A DNA stretch of 33,634 bases from Nitrospirales bacterium (GTDB taxonomy: Bacteria > Nitrospirota > Nitrospiria > Nitrospirales > UBA8639). This document shows positions 1-8,642 of the stretch, piece after piece. The stretch's first letter is position 1; each line of letters opens with the position of its first letter. The DNA is taken from contig BQIU01000045.1 of the NCBI GenBank assembly GCA_021603905.1, positions 1-33,634 on the forward strand. The letters are read 5' to 3'. Under the pieces are notes generated by a model. That model did no database searches and was not told the origin of the DNA. It was given only the letters and a program-made list of their open reading frames with translations. A program made the translations under genes and the position numbers.

Positions 1-196
1 CATGACGGTGGAAGAATAAAAAGCGTATCTTATTCGTTCGTGACTCGTCGTTCATGGGCAAAGTCCTTCAGTTATTTACGAGCTATAGCGAAACCAAATA
101 ACTTCCAGCCGAACTATTCTCGCTAACACAGCGCAATACACACGACAGATGATCGGAGTTTATTGGGACGGCTATAGGCTTCACGAAATACGAGCA

Positions 197-216
197 ACGT
201 TTTTTCAGAAAAACGT
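197..216. other. Perfect 8-bp inverted repeat spanning the stop of the Memo-like gene
   Basis: ACGTTTTT and AAAAACGT flank a four-base loop, and the TGA stop of the minus-strand gene lies inside the hairpin. The stem is A+T rich and lacks a GC-rich core, so it is a poor classical terminator. It could still be a 3-prime-end stabilising hairpin. Confidence 0.3.
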
Positions 217-1455
217 GATGCTGGCATATGTGACCGTTGAGTTAAACTGATCGGTGATGCCGCGATCATACCGCAAGACTTCCCCCTTCTCCGCCTGAAT
301 CAATTTCATTAACAGGAAAATAGTTGAGAAGCCCATAATATGACGCGCATCTCCTTCTTCTAAGAGAAATTGCGCAAACGCTTCGGGGTTCATTTCTTCC
401 ACTTTTTTCAGCATCTCTAAATCCGTTTGCATACAGCGATGAAATGAAAAGTCTGTCGGAGGTTTATTGTCGCCGTAGCGCAAACCAATATGGGCCAGAC
501 TGGCACTGCCAATGACGCACACCTCCTGCCCCGTCGCCGCAATCGCACCCTTTAACGCCACAATAAAGGCATCAATCTTTTCAAAGAGCGGTTTCAGCTC
601 GGCATCCGCCAACGTGGATGGTGGAAACGAGCAGAGAACAGGCACAATCGTCACTGGCCGCTGACTGCCAATCGTGTGCTGCAAAAACGGTAATTGAAAT
701 TCGATACTATGTTCCTGTTCATGCCGGATATCTTCTTCGAAAAACTGCGCCCCACCATTAGCACGAAAATGTTCAAGAATCGGCTTATTGACTGGTAACA
801 CGCCTAATGGCGTTTCAAAGTCTTTATCCGTCACGGCGATGCCGTGTTCCAAATCAGTATGACAGGTTCCAAGCACGATAAAGACATCGGGCGTCACAGC
901 CTCCCGCAGTTCCTTGTACCCCCAGGCATAGATCGCACCAGCCTCCTTTGGTTCGTAATTCGGAGCAACCAGCCCTTTGATTTTTTCGTCTTGATGTTCA
1001 GAAGGCTTTTTTTCCGGTCCCTCTTTCGAATCAAAAAACCCATCTAATTGATGACGCAAGGCATCGGGATCGGCCTCATAACTCTTTCCTGCAAAGACGG
1101 CTTTTCTGACGGGAGCTTGCCGATAGGCGGCAATCGCTTGCACTTTTGCTTGTTCACAACGCTCCCCCTCAAGAAAGAGCTTGTCATCCAAATCCGCCAC
1201 CAGTCTGGTCAACTTGTCGGGCATCAGAAACTCGCCGTATTGTTTTAAATACTCGGCCCCGACCTCTTCCAAAGAATGGTCACCATCAAAAAATTGAAAC
1301 AAGAAAAAGAAGTTTAAGGGAATGACTAATTTTTCCTGAGAAAGCCGAGAAGGATCCCAGAGCAGAATATATTGCTCCTCTCCCTGCTTGAGCGGCGAAT
1401 ATTGTAAATTCCGTAAGGATGGATAATTCTTGGGATCTTTTGTTGTACGTGTCAT
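205..1455 (-). CDS. Divergent Memo-like (AmmeMemoRadiSam system protein B) family protein
   Basis: This 416-residue protein has two parts. Residues 1-115 form a small N-terminal region resembling the PqqD-like winged-helix extension found in some family members. Residues about 116-416 form the Memo domain, recognisable from RKAVFAG (117-123), LGTCHT (195-200), HSIEFQLPFL (249-258) and AHIGLRYGD (321-329). Memo proteins are related to class III extradiol dioxygenases and the human homologue binds metal; the bacterial role is not settled. Several expected ligand positions are changed here: the usual APH is APN (164-166), the Asp before the LAH motif is Ser319, and the Cys before GFS is absent. 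It may therefore be a non-metal or structural variant. An AAGGAG-type ribosome site lies about 12 bases before the ATG, supporting the start. No AMMECR1 or radical-SAM partner is visible in the window. The family assignment is firm; the function is unknown. Confidence 0.82.
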   Translation of the reverse strand: MTRTTKDPKNYPSLRNLQYSPLKQGEEQYILLWDPSRLSQEKLVIPLNFFFLFQFFDGDHSLEEVGAEYLKQYGEFLMPDKLTRLVADLDDKLFLEGERCEQAKVQAIAAYRQAPVRKAVFAGKSYEADPDALRHQLDGFFDSKEGPEKKPSEHQDEKIKGLVAPNYEPKEAGAIYAWGYKELREAVTPDVFIVLGTCHTDLEHGIAVTDKDFETPLGVLPVNKPILEHFRANGGAQFFEEDIRHEQEHSIEFQLPFLQHTIGSQRPVTIVPVLCSFPPSTLADAELKPLFEKIDAFIVALKGAIAATGQEVCVIGSASLAHIGLRYGDNKPPTDFSFHRCMQTDLEMLKKVEEMNPEAFAQFLLEEGDARHIMGFSTIFLLMKLIQAEKGEVLRYDRGITDQFNSTVTYASITFF

Positions 1456-1590
1456 GATCGATCAAGGCTCCTTCTCTGATGCACTGCCAACGAATACGCA
1501 GATAAAAAAAGGACAACTGAAGAAAAAGATTATACGAGGCCTACCAGGAGGGCAGCAACCAAGGAGAGGAAAAAGTTGAAAAGCCAGAAA

Positions 1591-1609
1591 ATGAGAAGAA
1601 TACTCTCAT
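1591..1609 (-). terminator. Weak candidate terminator after the peptide transporter operon
   Basis: On the minus strand ATGAGA and TCTCAT pair around a seven-base loop and are followed at once by TTTTC. The element sits about 30 bases downstream of the last transporter gene. The stem is short and not GC-rich, so it is only a candidate. Confidence 0.25.
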
Positions 1610-1637
1610 CCGGACTTTGTACTATGCATGAGGTCTA

Positions 1638-2666
1638 TTACGTATGCAAATGACACCAGACCTGGTGACCATGCTCTGCAGGACCAATTTGAATGAGCGG
1701 CGGTTCAGTCGTCTTGCAAACATCCATCACTTCTGGACAACGGGTGTGGAACCGGCATCCAGACGGAGGATTCAGGGGAGAAGGCACATCGCCTTCCAAC
1801 ACGATCCGTTCAGCTCGATGTGACGGATCCGGGATAGGGTTGGCGGATAAGAGGGCTTGCGTATAGGGATGTTTGGGATCACGAAACAAGGTTTCAGTTG
1901 GAGCGACTTCGGCTAGCTTTCCCAGATACATGACAGAAATTCTATGGGCGAGATATTCCACAACATTTAAATCATGGGTGATAAATAAATAGGCCAGCTG
2001 AAACTCCTGCTGAAGATCTTTGAGTAAGTTAATGATTTGTGCCTGAATTGAGACATCCAATGCCGAAACGGCTTCATCGCACACAATAAATCGCGGACGT
2101 AGCGCCAGAGCTCGTGCAATGCCGACTCGCTGCCGCTGTCCGCCGGAGAACTCATGCGGATAGCGTGAGTGATGCTCCGGACGAAGACCGACGCGTACCA
2201 GCAGTTGATCAACTTGAGCTTGCAAGTCTTTCCCTTTGGCTAATCCATGAATTTTCAGAGGCTCCCCAACAATCGACCCAACGGTCATCCGCGGATTCAA
2301 TGAACTATAGGGATCTTGGAAGATAATCTGCATATGCCGACGAGCCTGTCTCATCTCCTTCGAATTGAGATGAAAAATATTTTTCCCTTCGAAAAACGCT
2401 TCCCCAGCTGTTGGTTCCATCAGACGAAGAATCGTTCGTCCCACGGTCGTCTTTCCACACCCCGACTCCCCTACAACCCCAAGCGTCTCACTCGCCTGGA
2501 TTATCAAACTCACATCATCAACGGCTTTCACCCATGCAGATGTCTTTGAAAAAACCCCGCTTCGTACCGGAAAATACTTTTTCAGGCCGTTGACTTGAAG
2601 AAGCGGCTGGCCATTCTGAAATCCAGGTTGACTGACTGTCATAACAGTTGCATTCCAAGTTTCCAA
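1638..2666 (-). CDS. oppF: Oligopeptide/dipeptide ABC transporter ATP-binding protein (OppF/DppF type)
   Basis: This cytoplasmic ATPase powers peptide import together with the adjacent OppD-type subunit. The 342 residues show Walker A GESGCGKT (66-73), the Q-loop FQDP (116-119), the ABC signature FSGGQRQR (173-180), Walker B FIVCDE (193-198) and the switch His231. The C-terminal oligopeptide-transporter extension contains the spaced cysteines C-x5-C-x6-C and a final Cys near the end; in DppD-type homologues such cysteines have been linked to an Fe-S cluster. The open frame starts at a TTG; an in-frame ATG nine codons in (at 2642) is an equally good start and neither has a strong ribosome site. 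It is the last gene of a five-gene operon, 43 bases after oppD. Peptide class (oligo- or dipeptide) cannot be decided from sequence. Confidence 0.93.
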   Translation of the reverse strand: METWNATVMTVSQPGFQNGQPLLQVNGLKKYFPVRSGVFSKTSAWVKAVDDVSLIIQASETLGVVGESGCGKTTVGRTILRLMEPTAGEAFFEGKNIFHLNSKEMRQARRHMQIIFQDPYSSLNPRMTVGSIVGEPLKIHGLAKGKDLQAQVDQLLVRVGLRPEHHSRYPHEFSGGQRQRVGIARALALRPRFIVCDEAVSALDVSIQAQIINLLKDLQQEFQLAYLFITHDLNVVEYLAHRISVMYLGKLAEVAPTETLFRDPKHPYTQALLSANPIPDPSHRAERIVLEGDVPSPLNPPSGCRFHTRCPEVMDVCKTTEPPLIQIGPAEHGHQVWCHLHT

Positions 2667-2673
2667 TCAGAAT

Positions 2674-2701
2674 TTTTCACTTTTCACGTTTCCTTTTTCA
2701 C
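2674..2701. repeat. Four in-phase 7-base units between oppD and oppF
   Basis: The plus strand reads TTTTCAC, TTTTCAC, GTTTCCT, TTTTCAC with no spacing, so on the minus (transcribed) strand the units are GTGAAAA-like. Three units are identical and one is degenerate. The array fills most of the 43-base gap ahead of oppF and may act on its translation start, or be simple slipped-strand repeat DNA. Confidence 0.6.
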
Positions 2702-2709
2702 GGTATTGC

Positions 2710-3684
2710 TCACGCATGCAGCCAACATGAAGTCTCATGATCAGACCCGACTTGAATGAGCGGTGGTGGTTGCTCCGAACAATGTTCCAAGACTTCCAAA
2801 CACCTCGTGGAAAAATGACACCCTTTCGGATACTGCAAGGGGGAGGGCACCGTCCCACGAATCGACTCTAGCCGCTTCCCCCGCTCACCTGGTCGAGGAA
2901 GAGAGTTCAGTAAGGCCTTGGTATAGGGATGCGACGGGTTGCTGAACAGTTGTGCCACACTCGCCCGCTCCGCAATCTTACTCGCATACATCACGATCAC
3001 ATTTTGAGAAAACTGTGCCACCACCCCTAAATTGTGCGTAATGAGGAGAATCGCCATACCCATTTCCTCTTGAAGACTTTTCAGAAGATCCAAAATTTGC
3101 GCCTGTATCGTGACATCAAGGGCGGTTGTCGGTTCATCAGCAATTAACAAGTCCGGCTTACAGGCCAACGCCATCGCAATCATCACCCGCTGCTTCATGC
3201 CTCCAGACATTTCATGCGGGTATTGATCGATACGACGTTCAGGCGAGGGTATGCGGACCTTATCAAGCAACCTGAGCACTTCTTTTCGAATATCACTTGC
3301 AGAAAGATCGGTGTGAATCTGTAACGTTTCTCCGATCTGATTCCCAATCGTAAAAACGGGATTCAACGAAGTCATGGGTTCTTGGAAAATCATGCCGATC
3401 GACTTCCCCCGAATCTTGCGCATTCCCTGCTCCGGTAAATCCAGGAGATTCTGCCCTTTAAATACGATTTTTCCACCAACGATGCGTCCCGGCCTATCAA
3501 CCAACCGCATGATGGAGAAGGCCGTGACCGATTTGCCGCATCCCGACTCCCCGACCAACGCAAGGGTTTCACCGGGTTGAATGGAAAAACTCACGTCTTC
3601 AACCGCCCGAATCTCCCCTTTATCACTAAAGAACGAGGTCGAAAGATTGGTTAATTCTAGAAGCGGTTGAGGCATAGGAATCAT
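2710..3684 (-). CDS. oppD: Oligopeptide/dipeptide ABC transporter ATP-binding protein (OppD/DppD type)
   Basis: This is the second ATPase of the peptide importer. The 324 residues carry Walker A GESGCGKS (45-52), the Q-loop [10 protein letters not shown] (100-109), the signature MSGGMKQR (159-166), Walker B LLIADEP (179-185) and switch His217. The C-terminal extension has the family HPYTKALL segment and a cysteine series, C-x5-C-x6-C plus a Cys four residues from the end, matching the pattern proposed to hold an Fe-S cluster in DppD homologues. The ATG overlaps the TAA of oppC as TAATG, so translation is probably coupled. A second in-frame ATG three codons later is possible. The pairing of a D-type and an F-type ATPase is the normal arrangement for this importer family. 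Confidence 0.94.
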   Translation of the reverse strand: MIPMPQPLLELTNLSTSFFSDKGEIRAVEDVSFSIQPGETLALVGESGCGKSVTAFSIMRLVDRPGRIVGGKIVFKGQNLLDLPEQGMRKIRGKSIGMIFQEPMTSLNPVFTIGNQIGETLQIHTDLSASDIRKEVLRLLDKVRIPSPERRIDQYPHEMSGGMKQRVMIAMALACKPDLLIADEPTTALDVTIQAQILDLLKSLQEEMGMAILLITHNLGVVAQFSQNVIVMYASKIAERASVAQLFSNPSHPYTKALLNSLPRPGERGKRLESIRGTVPSPLQYPKGCHFSTRCLEVLEHCSEQPPPLIQVGSDHETSCWLHA

Positions 3685-4667
3685 TAGCGACTTCGAAGTT
3701 TCGGATTCATCGCTTCACGGAGACCTTCTCCGACTAAATTAAACGCCAGCACCACGACAAAAATGGCAATCCCTGGGATAAAAAACAGCCACGGTGCATC
3801 AAAAATAAATCCCTTCCCGCCGGACAGAATATTGCCCCACGTCGCAAAGGGCGGCTGCACGCCAAAACCTAAGAAACTGAGCGCCGACTCCGTCAATATG
3901 GCTGTCGCAACGCCAATGGTCGCCGACACCAGGACTGGGGCAATCGCATTCGGAACCATGTGCCTGAAAATGATACGTTTTTCCGGCAACCCGAGAGCAT
4001 GGGCGGCTGTCACAAAGTCCTGTTCCCGTAATGACAAAAATTCAGCACGGACAAACCGGCAAGTCCCCATCCAACTGGTCAAGCCAATGACAATCATAAT
4101 ATTGTAAATGCTGGGCGGCAGTAAGGCGACGACAGTCAAAATCAAAAAGAACGCGGGAAAACACAGCATGACATCCGTAAAGCGCATGATGAGCGTATCC
4201 ACGGAAATAAACCATAGCTTAACCTGTCCATAGTAGCCGGCCAATCCTCCGAACAGAATACCAATACAGACGGAAATGCCCACCGCGATAAATCCGATGG
4301 ATAAGGAGACAAACGAACCCTGCAGCATGCGAGAAAATACATCACGCCCTAATTCATCGGTCCCGAAGACATACACTCCGAACACCGGCTGTTCGTGTAA
4401 CGACACGACTTCCGCAGAGGGAGGAGACAAAGGCGGCTGAAACTTATCAGGCAGTCGAACGACTTCAGCATCAAAGACTACAATCCACTCTGTCAGGACC
4501 TTTCCCGCAACCGCAGCAATGAGCAGGAACGCTAAAATGATTCCACCAGCGACGGCCATATGATCTTTTTTAAAAATTCGAACGAATTCTTCCCATGGTG
4601 TTTCATGCGGAAGAAGCGGTTCGTCTTCTAAGGCCGCCATACCAGTATTGAGCGCCTGATCATTCAT
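3684..4667 (-). CDS. oppC: Peptide ABC transporter permease (OppC/DppC type)
   Basis: This inner-membrane subunit forms half of the translocation channel. It has 327 residues, with an N-terminal cytoplasmic stretch, a first membrane helix at about 39-58, a periplasmic loop ending in FGTDELGRDVFSRML (the highly conserved OppC/DppC motif), and five further hydrophobic segments. The cytoplasmic EAA loop that contacts the ATPases is visible around DFVTAAHALGLPEKRIIFRH. The 41-residue loop before FGTDELGRD is rather long and proline-rich. The ATG is preceded by AGGG eight bases upstream. It lies 43 bases downstream of oppB and overlaps oppD by one base. Confidence 0.94.
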   Translation of the reverse strand: MNDQALNTGMAALEDEPLLPHETPWEEFVRIFKKDHMAVAGGIILAFLLIAAVAGKVLTEWIVVFDAEVVRLPDKFQPPLSPPSAEVVSLHEQPVFGVYVFGTDELGRDVFSRMLQGSFVSLSIGFIAVGISVCIGILFGGLAGYYGQVKLWFISVDTLIMRFTDVMLCFPAFFLILTVVALLPPSIYNIMIVIGLTSWMGTCRFVRAEFLSLREQDFVTAAHALGLPEKRIIFRHMVPNAIAPVLVSATIGVATAILTESALSFLGFGVQPPFATWGNILSGGKGFIFDAPWLFFIPGIAIFVVVLAFNLVGEGLREAMNPKLRSR

Positions 4668-4710
4668 ACAACCCTAATCAACGGTCACAAGACAGATGAT
4701 AAGCATAGCC

Positions 4711-5673
4711 TTACTGCAGTCGAATTCGCGGATCCACCACGGCGTATAAAATATCTGACAAGAGCGTACCCGCAAGGGTCAGCACAGCTGCAATGAAATT
4801 GATCGTTAAAATAACCGGAAAGTCTCTGGCAAGAATCGCTTCGTATCCAAGGCGCCCTAATCCTGGCCACGCAAAAATCTGTTCAAAAATTACCGATCCA
4901 CCAATCAGACCAGGGAGCAATAATCCAAACATCGTGACAAAGGGCAGTAAGGCATTCCGTAAGGCATGTCCATAGACCACGGCATCTTCTTCCAACCCTT
5001 TGGCCCGGGCAGTCCTGACATAGTCTTGACTAATGACTTCTAACATTTGAGACCGGACATACCGGGACAGTACCGCCACGCCCAAGACCGCCGACATCAG
5101 CGATGGCACGACCAAATGCCAGACGCGATCCATCAGACGAAACGCCGGTTGGGCATCCTCCATCCCAAAGGTTTTCATCCCGATGACGGGAACGCCAAAG
5201 ACTTCCACAATCCAGAGAATCATCATATAGGACAAGAAAAACCCTGGAACGGAAATCAGGGCATAGGCCACAAACGTACTTGATCGATCGTACACCGCCC
5301 CACGCCGCATTGCCGCGTAGATACCCGTCGGAAAAGCAAACGTCCAAATCAGCAGCGTGGCACAGATAAAGAGCGGCAGGGAATTCAAAAAACGATGCCA
5401 GATTTTTGGCAAAACAGGCTGGCTATCTTTGAAGGACTTCAGTTCACCATTCACTAAGTCTTGGACCCAGTAAGCATATTGAAGATAAAGCGGATCATCT
5501 AAGTGAAAGGCCGCTCGAATCCTTGCAATGTCCTCAGGTTTCATTCTTGGATTGGCAGGATCCACTTCGCTTGGTTCTCCTGGGGCGAGATGAATGACGG
5601 AATGCGCCACGATCGACACAATTACGAGTAGCACAAGGCGCTGTAGCACATTGCGTGTAATGAAAGCCCACAT
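4711..5673 (-). CDS. oppB: Peptide ABC transporter permease (OppB/DppB type)
   Basis: This is the partner permease of the importer, 320 residues. The N-terminus is a membrane helix (about 8-28) followed by HLAPGEP, a variant of the typical OppB HLxPGDP motif. Five more membrane segments follow, and the EAA loop reads QDYVRTARAKGLEEDAVVYGHALRNALLP. The C-terminus ends in DPRIRLQ, a typical ending for OppB and DppB proteins. No strong ribosome site is seen before the ATG, so translation may depend on the upstream binding-protein gene, which ends 76 bases earlier. Confidence 0.94.
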   Translation of the reverse strand: MWAFITRNVLQRLVLLVIVSIVAHSVIHLAPGEPSEVDPANPRMKPEDIARIRAAFHLDDPLYLQYAYWVQDLVNGELKSFKDSQPVLPKIWHRFLNSLPLFICATLLIWTFAFPTGIYAAMRRGAVYDRSSTFVAYALISVPGFFLSYMMILWIVEVFGVPVIGMKTFGMEDAQPAFRLMDRVWHLVVPSLMSAVLGVAVLSRYVRSQMLEVISQDYVRTARAKGLEEDAVVYGHALRNALLPFVTMFGLLLPGLIGGSVIFEQIFAWPGLGRLGYEAILARDFPVILTINFIAAVLTLAGTLLSDILYAVVDPRIRLQ

Positions 5674-5749
5674 GATCTTATGTTGAATGAGATCTCATCG
5701 CCATGATGTCAGAAAAATCCGAGGGATTGGTGTTCCCCCATCATTTCAT

Positions 5750-7882
5750 TTAAAAATTTGGAGTGAACGCGAGCTTCCTCCACTTGTGAAAATACACCGA
5801 AACGTCGCCAGTTTTAGTTGGATAGATTTTCGAGTAGGTCTCTGCCCCGCTGTCACCTTTATCAACGAGAACGATTTTCTTATCAAGAACAAGCGTCGTG
5901 AGCGGGGCATACAAAAAGGTATAGGGTTGATCATCATGAATGATTTGATGCAATTGATGAGCGAACTCCCGCTGACGGTCTCGATGATATTCCTGTCGAA
6001 TGCGCACAATCAGCTCATCAGCACGAGGATTGCTATATCCCACAAAATTCAGTTGTTGCGGCCCAGCTTGACTAGAATGCCAGATCTGATAGAGGTCAGG
6101 ATTGATATCCATGCTCCACCCCAAGACCACGGCATCAAACTGCCCCGTATTCACAAAATCTTTTAAAAACACCGTCCATTCAAAATATTGGGTGCGACAT
6201 TTCACACCGATTTTTTTCCAAGCGTTTTGGACAATGGTCATAATATTTTGTCGAATGGGATTGCCGCTGTTGGTGATCAGATTAAATTCAAAGAGCTTTC
6301 CATCTTTTTCTAACCACCCATCGGCATTCTTCCGCCATCCCATCTCCTCAAACAACTCTAAGGCTCGTTGGGGATTATAAGGAAGCGGTTCAATGGTCTG
6401 GTCATACCATTCGGTATTTTGAGAATACGGCCCAGTCGTCCTCTTGCCTTCTCCATACACAACATACTTCAAAAAATCCTTCACGTTCACGGCCATGCCC
6501 AAGGCGCGCCGAACCTTCGCATCGGCAAATAAGGGCTTGCGGTTATTATAGCCAATATAAGTATAGGCAAACCCCATACTGGAAAATGACTGATACGAAG
6601 GCGCATCTTTATATCGCGCCACTTGATGAGGTTGAGCGACGTAATAGTCAATTGCCCCGGACAAAAATTCCATTTCCTGCGTCAACAGGTCGGGAATGAC
6701 TCGCATATAGTATTCATGATATTCAGCCGGCCCTTCCCAATAGGATTCAAATCGCCGAAGCTGGATAAATTCATCCCCTTGCCAATCAACAAACTGAAAA
6801 CGGCCGCTTCCGATCGGCTGTCGATTAAAGAGACTGTCGCGCATACCGAAATTTTCTTGAGCCTCTTTTGACAATCCACGCTCCTGCATTTCCTGATTCA
6901 TGGCCTCTTGATTGAGTAGATGTTCCGGTAAAATCCCCATGGTCCAGGCATCAATCGCCGGTGAATAGAGGCGTTTATAGACGACTTTGACTGTATGCGC
7001 ATCAACGACGTCCACCGACTTGATGGGTTCAAAATTTGATGTCCGCGGCGACAAATTTTTTGAATCCATAATGGCATCATACGTAAATTTCACATCACCC
7101 GCGTCAAACTCATGCCCATCATGAAAACGCACCCCTTGTCGAAGATGAAAGAGAATATGCGGATTATGCTCACTGACAGGCAACAATTCCGGGAATTTTC
7201 GCTCGACTTTGAGTTTGAGTTCTGGAGACACGTCAGACTTGAGCGAGACATACTGCGTATACGGCACATCGTCCCAATACGAATCACCAACGACCGGGGC
7301 CACATATCGAAAGAAATCTTGATCAACATGATTCAACACAAATTCAATGCGTTCAGGAACATTGATTGATACGGACATGCTTTCAATCGACGGATTCCCG
7401 TCATCATCCTTCACCACTAGCGACACGACTTCAGTCCGTTCTGCAGGAGGCAAGAGACGGATAGAGATGACATGTGAACGGACATCAACAAGAGAGTCAT
7501 GATCAAGGTGTCGCGTCAATCGGCGTACCAATTCCTGACCAGTGACAGATGTTCCATCAGGAAACCGGTATGGATCGCGAACCAGTAAATAGGCTTTTTC
7601 CGTAATGGCCCAATCCGTCGCTAAGCGGCCTCGTAACTGTAAATCTTCATCCAGGTCTAACAGTCCTTCAAACATATGATTCGTAATAATGGCACTTGGA
7701 AGATCGGCATTTAAAATGGGGTTGAGAATTTTGGCATCAGCAGCCGACCCTTCAATATATGTAAGAAGACGGTTGGGATTCCCGGAAGCTTGATTTTCGT
7801 ATGTCGGAACCCAGAAGTATGATTGAAGAAGAAAAGCGGTAAGAACAACAGGAATGAAGAGCAGTAATCGTTTAATCGCCAT
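5750..7882 (-). CDS. oppA: Extracellular peptide-binding protein of the ABC importer, unusually long
   Basis: This is the first gene of the operon and the likely substrate receptor. The 710 residues begin with a signal or anchor sequence (basic KR, then a hydrophobic run at about 5-24) without a lipobox, so the protein is probably free in the periplasm or N-terminally anchored. The family 5 solute-binding fold is shown by LNPIL (53-57), MFEGLLDLDEDLQLRGRLATDW (in part, 70-91) and LRQGVRFHDG (247-256). Usual members have about 500-600 residues; here some 140 residues are inserted between LATDW and the FHDG motif. The insert starts with a second, degenerate copy of that motif (FPDG, 107-110). 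No strong ribosome site is seen. Ligand specificity cannot be read from the sequence. Confidence 0.9.
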   Translation of the reverse strand: MAIKRLLLFIPVVLTAFLLQSYFWVPTYENQASGNPNRLLTYIEGSAADAKILNPILNADLPSAIITNHMFEGLLDLDEDLQLRGRLATDWAITEKAYLLVRDPYRFPDGTSVTGQELVRRLTRHLDHDSLVDVRSHVISIRLLPPAERTEVVSLVVKDDDGNPSIESMSVSINVPERIEFVLNHVDQDFFRYVAPVVGDSYWDDVPYTQYVSLKSDVSPELKLKVERKFPELLPVSEHNPHILFHLRQGVRFHDGHEFDAGDVKFTYDAIMDSKNLSPRTSNFEPIKSVDVVDAHTVKVVYKRLYSPAIDAWTMGILPEHLLNQEAMNQEMQERGLSKEAQENFGMRDSLFNRQPIGSGRFQFVDWQGDEFIQLRRFESYWEGPAEYHEYYMRVIPDLLTQEMEFLSGAIDYYVAQPHQVARYKDAPSYQSFSSMGFAYTYIGYNNRKPLFADAKVRRALGMAVNVKDFLKYVVYGEGKRTTGPYSQNTEWYDQTIEPLPYNPQRALELFEEMGWRKNADGWLEKDGKLFEFNLITNSGNPIRQNIMTIVQNAWKKIGVKCRTQYFEWTVFLKDFVNTGQFDAVVLGWSMDINPDLYQIWHSSQAGPQQLNFVGYSNPRADELIVRIRQEYHRDRQREFAHQLHQIIHDDQPYTFLYAPLTTLVLDKKIVLVDKGDSGAETYSKIYPTKTGDVSVYFHKWRKLAFTPNF

Positions 7883-8368
7883 ACAAATTCAAACGCAACC
7901 ACATGTCATAAACGGGGGTTTAGGCTGATGGTAACAGGAAACTGTGAAATGACGCTACTCAGTCGCAACAAGAATCCCAGCAATTCATGACGCCAGCGAA
8001 CCACGAATGCGTACGGACCGTCACCGAACCAACACGATTGACGGCCTTGCGGGTCGACGGTGTTGCACAGGCTCTGACGACTAACAGGATCGAAACGGCC
8101 GCTTGAACAAGAAACGTTCCATGCCTTCAACATTCCCTGAGGCATCACTATCGCCTATTCCTCCACATACAACATGCATGTCACAACAAACGAGATACCC
8201 ACTCCATATCTTACTGCTACCGTTCACAACCTACTGATTGCATGATCATCGACTCCACTTGTTGTTTGAACAAAGCGACAGCCTCTGGCGTGAGGATACC
8301 CACGAAGAATCATATCGGATCAGCCTCACGCTCGAGAGACAAAGTATCTGAACCCTAACGATTGACTC

Positions 8369-8397
8369 TTGAATCAGGTGAATTGATCAGCTAATAT
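8369..8397 (+). promoter_or_regulatory. Candidate sigma-70 promoter for the 8643 hybrid kinase
   Basis: TTGAAT at 8369-8374 and TAATAT at 8392-8397 are separated by exactly 17 bases. Each hexamer has only one or two mismatches from consensus. The predicted transcript would carry a leader of roughly 240 bases before the kinase ATG, which is long. Confidence 0.45.
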
Positions 8398-8489
8398 CGT
8401 CTTTTAATCTTAAAATGTTGGGTTATTGAATAGAACAACGTCGATTCATTGAGCAAGGAGAAAAAAGACGACGGTATTTCCCTCGAACA

Positions 8490-8642
8490 TCATTTTTTTA
8501 AAACTTCGAAAATACTTCCCTCTTCTTCTGCTGCAATCCTTCTGAATTCATCACTTTCGTAAATCACGATTCCATGTTGACGTCCCTGGTTGTCGGACAG
8601 CCGCAACCGTTCGGTAACTTTTGACTCGGAAGGAGCACGTGC
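8490..8642 (-). other. Possible coding remnant antisense in the leader of the 8643 kinase
   Basis: On the minus strand an open frame runs out of the kinase gene and continues for about 50 codons to a stop at 8490. The part outside the kinase looks protein-like, mixed charged and hydrophobic, for example SDNQGRQHGIVIYESDEFRR, ending in FEVLKK. No ATG lies in the part outside the kinase gene and no ribosome site was found. It could be the tail of a gene truncated when the kinase was placed here, or chance. I do not recognise a family. Confidence 0.2.

Larger units (their letters stand above)
7883..8642. other. 760-base divergent intergenic region between oppA and the 8643 hybrid kinase
   Basis: The region separates two divergent genes and should hold promoters for both. 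The part next to oppA (about 7960-8140) is visibly richer in G+C than the AT-rich part near 8360-8480. A good sigma-70-like promoter for the plus-strand kinase is listed separately. No promoter for oppA could be picked with confidence. Short open frames exist on the minus strand at 7906-8148 and 8490-8876 but lack convincing starts; the latter is discussed as a possible remnant. No RNA gene was recognised. Confidence 0.5.

Noticed and set aside
5687-6166. Plus-strand 159-codon frame antisense to oppA
   Set aside because: Shadow of the binding-protein gene; the sequence has no domain features.
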